A DNA stretch of 36,397 nucleotides. It comes from Candidatus Beckwithbacteria bacterium. GTDB lineage: Bacteria > Patescibacteriota > Microgenomatia > UBA1400 > UBA1449. The position numbers were made by a program, and so were the translations under genes. Position 1 is the first letter of the stretch, and each line of letters starts with the position of its first letter. The DNA is taken from NCBI GenBank assembly GCA_012798485.1, contig JAAZND010000065.1, forward strand, positions 1-36,397. The letters run 5' to 3'. Positions 31,785 to 36,397 of this stretch are shown here, one piece after another. The notes beneath the pieces were generated by a model. The model was not told the origin of the DNA. It made no database searches and saw only the letters and a list, made by a program, of their open reading frames with translations.

Positions 31785-31820
31785 AAATGAAAGATTTAAA
31801 GTTATTTTAATCTTTCATTT
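31785..31820 (+). repeat. Intercistronic hairpin rpsK-rpsD
   Basis: AAATGAAAGATT (31785-31796) is an exact inverted match of AATCTTTCATTT (31809-31820), a 12-bp stem with a 12-nt loop, ending 10 nt before the rpsD ATG. Confidence 0.65.
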
Positions 31821-31830
31821 TATTTATCTA

Positions 31831-32442
31831 ATGGCTAGATATACAGGACCAAAAAATCGCTTAGCAAGAAAAATCGGTCAAGATTTAGAACTAAAAACTA
31901 AAGTTGTTAAACTTGATAGAAGATTACAAATCCCTCCTGGGCAACATGGGCCTAAAGGTAGATCGAGAAAAATTTCTGATTTTGGTATTCAATTAGCTGA
32001 AAAACAAAAAGTAAAATATACTTATGGTGTTTTGGAAAAACAATTTAGAAGATATTTTGAAAAAGCTGCTAAAGATCCCAAAGCTACAGGTGTGAAGCTT
32101 TTACAGTTGTTAGAACTTCGTTTGGATAATTTGTTATATCGTTTGAGTTTTGCTCCAACTAGAGCTGCAGCCAGACAATTTGTGACTCATGGTCATGTTT
32201 TGGTTAATGGCAAAAAAAATAGCATTCCATCTTATCAAGTTAGAATTGGAGATATTATTACAATCACAGAAAAAATAGCTCAAAATCCAGTAGTTAAAGA
32301 ACTTAGTCAAAATAAAAATGCTAAGATTCCTGCATGGATTGAGAGAAAAGCTTTAGTAGGTAAAATTATAAGAGAACCAGAAAGAGAAGAAATTGATGCT
32401 GGAATTAACGAACAGTTGATTGTTGAGTATTATTCAAGATAA
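31831..32442 (+). CDS. rpsD: 30S ribosomal protein S4
   Basis: S4 nucleates 30S assembly and in E. coli represses the alpha operon. The 203-aa protein starts MARYTGPKNRLARKIG and has the S4 RNA-binding domain LRLDNLLYRLSFAPTRAAARQFVTHGHVLVNG. There are no zinc Cys in its N-terminal part. Length is normal. Confidence 0.97.
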   Translation: MARYTGPKNRLARKIGQDLELKTKVVKLDRRLQIPPGQHGPKGRSRKISDFGIQLAEKQKVKYTYGVLEKQFRRYFEKAAKDPKATGVKLLQLLELRLDNLLYRLSFAPTRAAARQFVTHGHVLVNGKKNSIPSYQVRIGDIITITEKIAQNPVVKELSQNKNAKIPAWIERKALVGKIIREPEREEIDAGINEQLIVEYYSR

Positions 32443-32487
32443 TAATTTAAAAGTTGAAAATTCAAATTAAAAACTAGCAAAACAAAA

Positions 32488-32514
32488 ACAAATGAAAATT
32501 AATTTTCCATTTGT
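32488..32514 (+). repeat. Intercistronic hairpin rpsD-rpoA
   Basis: ACAAATG-AAAAT (32488-32499) pairs with ATTTTC-CATTTGT (32502-32514), with one bulged C. An outer pair AAATTCAAA / TTGAATTT encloses it. It ends 21 nt before the rpoA ATG. Confidence 0.55.
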
Positions 32515-32535
32515 CATTTTGAATTTATAAAAAAT

Positions 32536-33453
32536 ATGAATAACTTACAATTTTTAATTAAACCAATTGAAGAAAAAAGAGATTACGCTAAATTAGTCAT
32601 TGAACCATTGGAACAGGGATATGGTCATACTATTGGGAATGCTTTGAGAAGGGTCATGCTTTCTTCTTTAAAAGGAGCTGGAATTTCTCAAGTTAAGATT
32701 GACGGAGTTGGACACAAATTTACTACTTTAAAAGGGATGAAAGAAGATGTGGTTGATTTTATTTTAAACCTTAAACAAGTTAAAGTTAAATATGATGGTG
32801 ACGAACCTGTTGATTTATATCTTGATTTTAAAGGTAAAGGTGAAGTTAAAGCTTCCGATATTGAAGTGCCTAGTGGGGTAGAAATCATTAATCCAGAATT
32901 AGTATTGGCTAATTTAGCCGATGATAAAAGTAAACTTAAAGCTGTGATTACCGTAGAATCTGGATTTGGCTATATTTTAGCTGAAGAAAGAAAAGTTAAT
33001 ACTATTGGAGTAATTCCGGTTGACACTTCTTTTTCTCCTGTATCTAGAGTCAAGGTTGATGTTTTACAAACTCGTGTAGGTAGAAGAACTGATTTTGATA
33101 AATTAATTTTAGAATTATGGACAGATGGCACCGTTAATCCTATTGACGCAGTCAGACAAGCTAGTGAAATTTTGATTGCCTATTTTAAACAGATTGTTGA
33201 ACCAGTAGTTCCAGAAGAAAAAATAATAGAAGAAGTTGATCCTAAAGAAAAAGAAATTATGAGACTGACTGTGGAAGAATTGGACTTACCAACAAGAATT
33301 GCTAATGCTTTAAGAAAAGGTGGATATGAAAATGTGAGAGATTTATCTAAAGCTTCAAGAGACGATATTGCTAAGGTTAAAAATTTAGGCGGAAAATCAG
33401 TTGATATCGTTATTGAAAAATTAGCTGAAAAGGGAGTTAATTTAACTCGTTAA
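32536..33453 (+). CDS. rpoA: RNA polymerase alpha subunit
   Basis: Alpha dimerises to start polymerase assembly. The 305-aa protein has the N-terminal domain with PLEQGYGHTIGNALRRVMLSS and LQTRVGRRTDFDKLILELWTDG. A linker follows, then an alpha-CTD at about 245-305 (VEELDLPTRIANALRKGGYENVRDL), able to bind promoter UP elements and activators. Confidence 0.97.
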   Translation: MNNLQFLIKPIEEKRDYAKLVIEPLEQGYGHTIGNALRRVMLSSLKGAGISQVKIDGVGHKFTTLKGMKEDVVDFILNLKQVKVKYDGDEPVDLYLDFKGKGEVKASDIEVPSGVEIINPELVLANLADDKSKLKAVITVESGFGYILAEERKVNTIGVIPVDTSFSPVSRVKVDVLQTRVGRRTDFDKLILELWTDGTVNPIDAVRQASEILIAYFKQIVEPVVPEEKIIEEVDPKEKEIMRLTVEELDLPTRIANALRKGGYENVRDLSKASRDDIAKVKNLGGKSVDIVIEKLAEKGVNLTR

Positions 33454-33470
33454 TAAATTTAAAATAAATT

Positions 33471-33869
33471 ATGAGACATTTAATGGCTGGGAAAAAACTA
33501 AATCGCAATTCACATCATCGTAAATCTCTTGTAAAAAATTTAATACAAGAGCTGGTAATGCATGAAACTATTGAAACAACAGAGACTAAGGCTAAATTAA
33601 TTATTCCAAAAGTAGAAAAAATAATTAACAAAGCTAAAACCCAGGATGTTCATAGCAAAAGACAGATAATTGCCATTTTGTTTGATGATACTATTGCTAA
33701 AAAAATTACCGATGATTTAGCCAAAAGATATGAGAAGATAAAAAATGGTTATGTCAAAATGCTTAGACTTAAACGAAGAAGAGGCGACAACACCATGATT
33801 GTTCGTTTGCAGTTACAAAAAATTGAAAATCAAGAAAAAAAAGATAAAAAAGAGGAAGGTGTTAATTAG
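33471..33869 (+). CDS. rplQ: 50S ribosomal protein L17
   Basis: L17 surrounds the tunnel exit. The 132-aa protein starts MRHLMAGKKLNRNSHHRKSL and ends in YVKMLRLKRRRGDNTMIVRLQL plus a Lys/Glu tail. It lies 17 nt after rpoA. Confidence 0.96.
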   Translation: MRHLMAGKKLNRNSHHRKSLVKNLIQELVMHETIETTETKAKLIIPKVEKIINKAKTQDVHSKRQIIAILFDDTIAKKITDDLAKRYEKIKNGYVKMLRLKRRRGDNTMIVRLQLQKIENQEKKDKKEEGVN

Positions 33870-33895
33870 CTTTAGGCTAGTTTAATTGACTTAAA

Positions 33896-34321
33896 ATGAA
33901 AACTTACGCTACTAAACAAAACGATATTAAAAGAGAATGGTTTTTAGTTGATGCCAATGGTAAAGTTTTAGGCAGACTTGCTTCTATGATTGCTCAAGTT
34001 TTAATTGGTAAAGATAAAACTAATTATGTCCCATATTTAGATTGTGGTGATTATGTGGTTTTGACTAATGTAGATAAAATAGTTCTTACCGGTAGAAAAG
34101 CTGAACAAAAAAGTTATTATCGTCATTCTGGTTTTCCAGGAGGACTTAAAGAGATTACCTTTAAACATCAGATGGAAAAAGATGCAAGAAAAGTGATTTT
34201 TAACGCTGTTAAGGGAATGCTTCCTAAAAATAAATTAAGAGATGAAAGATTAAAAAGATTAAAAGTTTTTGTAGGCGATAAACACACTTACGAAAACCAA
34301 GCTTTAAAAGAATTAAAATAA
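33896..34321 (+). CDS. rplM: 50S ribosomal protein L13
   Basis: L13 is an early 50S assembly protein. The 141-aa protein has WFLVDANGKVLGRLAS, the block YVPYLDCGDYVVLTNVDKI, GFPGGLKEITF and AVKGMLPKNKL. rplM-rpsI follow the alpha operon here without a separate promoter that I can see. Confidence 0.97.
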   Translation: MKTYATKQNDIKREWFLVDANGKVLGRLASMIAQVLIGKDKTNYVPYLDCGDYVVLTNVDKIVLTGRKAEQKSYYRHSGFPGGLKEITFKHQMEKDARKVIFNAVKGMLPKNKLRDERLKRLKVFVGDKHTYENQALKELK

Positions 34322-34323
34322 AG

Positions 34324-34359
34324 CGAATATACGAATATCAATTTATATACGAATATTCG
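34324..34359 (+). repeat. ATATACGAATAT repeats before rpsI
   Basis: ATATACGAATAT occurs twice (34327-34338, 34345-34356), and CGAATAT (34324-34330) forms an inverted pair with ATATTCG (34353-34359). The same word, in a slightly different form, is in the rplP-rpmC gap. Confidence 0.55.
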
Positions 34360-34370
34360 ACATATTATTA

Positions 34371-34802
34371 ATGGAAGAAACAAAAAAAACTATAAAAACA
34401 AAAAAAGTAGATTATCTTTATGCTGTAGGCAGAAGAAAAAGTGCAATTGCCAGAGTAAGATTATATCTTACTGAAAAAGGCGAAATCGAAGTCAATGGGA
34501 AAAGAATTGAAGAATATTTTCCAGGAGCTTTAAATAAATCTTTGTATTTAGAACCTCTAAGAACATGTAATGTTATCGGAAAGTATAAAATTAATATTGT
34601 GGTTGATGGTTCTGGGAAAGCTTCTCAACTAGAAGCTGTTATTCATGGTTTATCTCGTTGTTTAGTCAAAATTGACGAAGAAAGATTTAGACCAATTCTT
34701 AAAAAAAGAGGCTTTTTAACTCGAGATCCAAGATCCAGAGAAAGAAGAAATGTAGGTATGGGAGGAAAATCAAGAAGAAAAAGACAATCTCCACGAAGAT
34801 AA
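34371..34802 (+). CDS. rpsI: 30S ribosomal protein S9
   Basis: S9 reaches the P-site tRNA through its basic tail. The 143-aa protein has YAVGRRKSAIARVRL, the block GLSRCLVKIDEERFRPILKKRGFLTRDPRSRERR, and the basic tail GGKSRRKRQSPRR. Its last 33 nt overlap the 3' end of the minus-strand CoA gene. Confidence 0.97.
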   Translation: MEETKKTIKTKKVDYLYAVGRRKSAIARVRLYLTEKGEIEVNGKRIEEYFPGALNKSLYLEPLRTCNVIGKYKINIVVDGSGKASQLEAVIHGLSRCLVKIDEERFRPILKKRGFLTRDPRSRERRNVGMGGKSRRKRQSPRR

Positions 34803-35789
34803 AAATAAAAAGCGCTTTTTATATAAATTTTGTAAGAAATTTCTAACCCATTCTTTTTTTTCTTCAGTCACTTTTAACACTACAATGCCTTGATTTGGTT
34901 GCCCGTAGAAAATAAGAGTATCCAAAGGCGCTAATAAAATAGCAGGGACGACTGCCAAATCTTCCTCACCTTTAACTAAAAGATGTTTTTGTTTTGAAAG
35001 TATTGTTTTGATTTTTTTACATAAATTAAGACTGATTGTCCCAGCTGGATTAGTTACAGTTTCAAGTTTATTTTTGGAAATTAGATCAAGAGGTGAAAAA
35101 GTTAGTTTTTCTCTTTGACTCTGGCTATCAAAAATAAGACAATCAGCTTCAAGTTTATTTTTTAGGCAAAAAATTCCGGTCTGATCACCCACAATAATTT
35201 TGAGTGGTGCTTTTTTAAATTTAGTTTTAAATTCTTGTTTATTCTGAATTAAAATTCCTAATGGTTGTTTAAGTTTATTTTTATCTTTTTGACTAAGTTT
35301 GATAGTTTTATTAATTAAATTAGTATAAACAAAACCTTGGCGATTAATTTCTCCTCTTCTAATTCTAGTGGAAGAAATATATTTTCTGTCTTGAGCTTTT
35401 TCTAATTTACAAACCAGTATTGGTAATTTATTCAAACCTTTTTCTTTTCTCGTTTCATTGATTAACTTAGCTCCTTTTTTAGTCAAAGGACTGACCACTA
35501 AACAATCTATTTCAGGATCTTTGAGAGTTGGGCCATAAATATCATGTAGTTTTACGATTCTAGTTCTTTCAAGATAGTTATTTTTCTTTAAATACTCTCT
35601 GATATTATTTTCCCTTAACTCATAAGTTTCAATGATTTGGCTAAGTTCTTTATTTTGATTTAAATAATCATCAGTAATACCAATATAAACAGAAGCTGCG
35701 CAGGTAAAAGCAAGATCAAGTAAATTTTCGTGGCCTTTGTGGAAGCGGTCAAAAGTTCCTCCTAGAGCTGCAAGCTTAAAATTTTTCAT
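34770..35789 (-). CDS. Fusion of phosphopantetheine adenylyltransferase (archaeal/eukaryotic type) and GTP-dependent dephospho-CoA kinase (DUF359)
   Basis: This 339-aa protein appears to carry the last two steps of CoA synthesis. Residues 1-160 are a nucleotidyltransferase of the archaeal/eukaryotic PPAT type. They show GGTFDRFHKGH (10-20, HxGH at 17-20) and ISSTRIRRG (138-146). Residues 175-320 match the archaeal GDPCK family (DUF359). They show VGDQTG (200-205), IFDSQSQR (219-226), NPAGTIS (247-253), GEEDLAV (274-280) and YGQPNQG (295-301). That enzyme uses GTP to phosphorylate dephospho-CoA and is unrelated to bacterial CoaE. The DUF3467 gene ends 2 nt upstream. The C-terminus is antisense to the end of rpsI. 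Function is inferred from motifs. Confidence 0.85.
   Translation of the reverse strand: MKNFKLAALGGTFDRFHKGHENLLDLAFTCAASVYIGITDDYLNQNKELSQIIETYELRENNIREYLKKNNYLERTRIVKLHDIYGPTLKDPEIDCLVVSPLTKKGAKLINETRKEKGLNKLPILVCKLEKAQDRKYISSTRIRRGEINRQGFVYTNLINKTIKLSQKDKNKLKQPLGILIQNKQEFKTKFKKAPLKIIVGDQTGIFCLKNKLEADCLIFDSQSQREKLTFSPLDLISKNKLETVTNPAGTISLNLCKKIKTILSKQKHLLVKGEEDLAVVPAILLAPLDTLIFYGQPNQGIVVLKVTEEKKEWVRNFLQNLYKKRFLFLSSWRLSFSS
34805..34822. repeat. 18-bp palindrome at the convergent gene ends
   Basis: ATAAAAAGCGCTTTTTAT is self-complementary and lies just after the rpsI stop, inside the C-terminal coding region of the minus-strand CoA gene. It is the only candidate terminator for rpsI, and a weak one. 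Confidence 0.45.
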
Positions 35790-35791
35790 AA

Positions 35792-36052
35792 TCAGTTTTT
35801 TTCAGCCTGCTCTTCGGTAATAGCTAAAGTTTTCCCAAGCTCAGTTAAAAATTTCTTAGTATGTTTTCTGCTCATTGCAATTCTTGCAACGATTTTAAAT
35901 TTATTAGTCGGTCCCACTTTTTGAGCAATATCAAAAGTAATTCCGTAGGCGGAGGAAGAAATAAAAACGTTTTCAGTATAAAGGATTGGAGTTTTATCTA
36001 AATTAATATCTATCTGAATCTGATTTTTGTTTTCATCTTTAGCTTGATTCAT
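35792..36052 (-). CDS. DUF3467 family protein
   Basis: The 86-aa protein has the DUF3467 pattern: YTENVFISSSAYGITFDIAQ, then IVARIAMSRKHTKKFLTELGKTL. The family is widespread in bacteria and archaea; its role is not known to me. It starts at ATG 36052, has a leaderless-type promoter, and stops 2 nt before the CoA fusion gene, so both form one operon. Whether it functions with CoA synthesis is unclear. Confidence 0.65.
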   Translation of the reverse strand: MNQAKDENKNQIQIDINLDKTPILYTENVFISSSAYGITFDIAQKVGPTNKFKIVARIAMSRKHTKKFLTELGKTLAITEEQAEKN

Positions 36053-36059
36053 ATGACTT

Positions 36060-36065
36060 ATTATA
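36060..36065 (-). promoter_or_regulatory. Extended -10 promoter of the DUF3467-CoA operon, leaderless
   Basis: On the minus strand TGATATAAT gives an extended -10 (TGnTATAAT; TATAAT is the complement of 36060-36065), with only a weak -35. It ends 7 nt before the ATG at 36052, so transcription should start at or beside the start codon. Confidence 0.6.
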
Positions 36066-36070
36066 TCATT

Positions 36071-36397
36071 TTAATTTGATTTATTCAGCTTTTTACAATT
36101 ATTGGAATTAGTTTCATAAAAATTAACAAACAGGTCAATATCTTTACCATTTAATTTTTCGATATTACAATTTTTGGTAAAACCGCCATTTACACAAAGA
36201 CCTTCTTGCAAGGTTTTTGTTTTCACCATCACTTGATTAAGACAATCTTCTTCGCTTCTTTTGAGGTAATAATTTCTAAGTATTTTTTTAAAAATAAAAA
36301 AACTGATGATTGAAGTAAAAAAAATAGCGAGAAAAAAGAAAGAAAAAGTAAGGTTACGACGATTAAAATAATGAGGATTTAGGTTGTTTTTTTTAAA
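36071..36397 (-). CDS. Partial membrane protein with Cys-rich exterior domain (N-terminus outside window)
   Basis: The minus frame is open from the window edge to TAA at 36071-36073, giving the last 108 residues of a protein whose start lies beyond the window. There is one transmembrane segment (SFFFLAIFFTSIISFFIF) and then a basic stretch (KKILRNYYLKR). A domain of about 60 residues follows with four Cys (EEDC, GLC, KNC, NNC), suggesting two disulfides outside the membrane. No family is recognised. The stop lies 6 nt before the -10 box of the next operon. Confidence 0.55.
   Translation of the reverse strand, partial: FKKNNLNPHYFNRRNLTFSFFFLAIFFTSIISFFIFKKILRNYYLKRSEEDCLNQVMVKTKTLQEGLCVNGGFTKNCNIEKLNGKDIDLFVNFYETNSNNCKKLNKSN

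Noticed and set aside
1..36397. TGA recoding (as in Gracilibacteria/SR1)
   Set aside because: TGA serves as an ordinary stop (cmk, DUF3467, the CoA fusion gene), and conserved Gly residues are encoded by GGN codons.
1..36397. tRNA, rRNA, CRISPR or insertion sequences
   Set aside because: Gaps were read on both strands; none shows a cloverleaf with conserved bases, regularly spaced repeats, or transposase-like ORFs.

Overview
The window is an AT-rich, gene-dense bacterial segment carrying a long, nearly uninterrupted run of transcription and translation genes. Several features point to the Candidate Phyla Radiation (Patescibacteria), most likely a Microgenomates-type lineage. There is no rpmD (L30) between rpsE and rplO. 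Shine-Dalgarno sequences are almost absent. Small conserved proteins of CPR type are present (sortase, Baseplate-J-like membrane protein, short Zn-ribbon protein). A CoA-synthesis gene of archaeal type sits next to a DUF3467 gene. The lineage is an inference from gene content. TGA behaves as a normal stop codon.

Layout. Positions 1-3776 hold a cell-envelope and housekeeping block: a truncated Baseplate-J-like membrane protein, a sortase, ruvX/yqgF, a 63-aa Zn-ribbon protein and mltG. A consensus promoter then opens rpoB-rpoC-rpsL-rpsG (3966-12235). After a terminator comes a small unknown gene with a possible frameshifted 5' end, then fusA. A bidirectional terminator separates fusA from a tiny minus-strand ORF (55 aa), followed by a one-domain EamA transporter. 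Then come tuf-rpsJ and the S10/spc/alpha supercluster: rplC-D-W-B, rpsS, rplV, rpsC, rplP, rpmC, rpsQ, rplN-X-E, rpsZ, rpsH, rplF-R, rpsE, rplO, secY, adk, cmk, map, infA, rpmJ, rpsM-K-D, rpoA, rplQ, rplM, rpsI. The right end is on the minus strand: a partial membrane protein, a DUF3467 protein, and a fused phosphopantetheine adenylyltransferase / archaeal GTP-dependent dephospho-CoA kinase whose 3' end overlaps rpsI.

The signals least explained by ordinary annotation are these. (1) The CoaD-GDPCK fusion would carry out the last two steps of CoA synthesis in one chain. (2) Promoter-proximal hairpins with U-tracts lie between the promoter and the gene at rpoB, fusA, tuf and rplC, and fusA and tuf share the same hairpin core. 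This suggests attenuation control of the translation and transcription machinery. (3) AT-rich inverted repeats lie in most intercistronic gaps, just before the next start codon. (4) In the ribosomal genes, GTG starts occur only where the second codon is CCA, TCA or TCT. (5) Several promoters have a -10 element only 6-14 nt before the start codon, implying leaderless or near-leaderless mRNAs.

No tRNA, rRNA, CRISPR array, insertion sequence or prophage was recognised.
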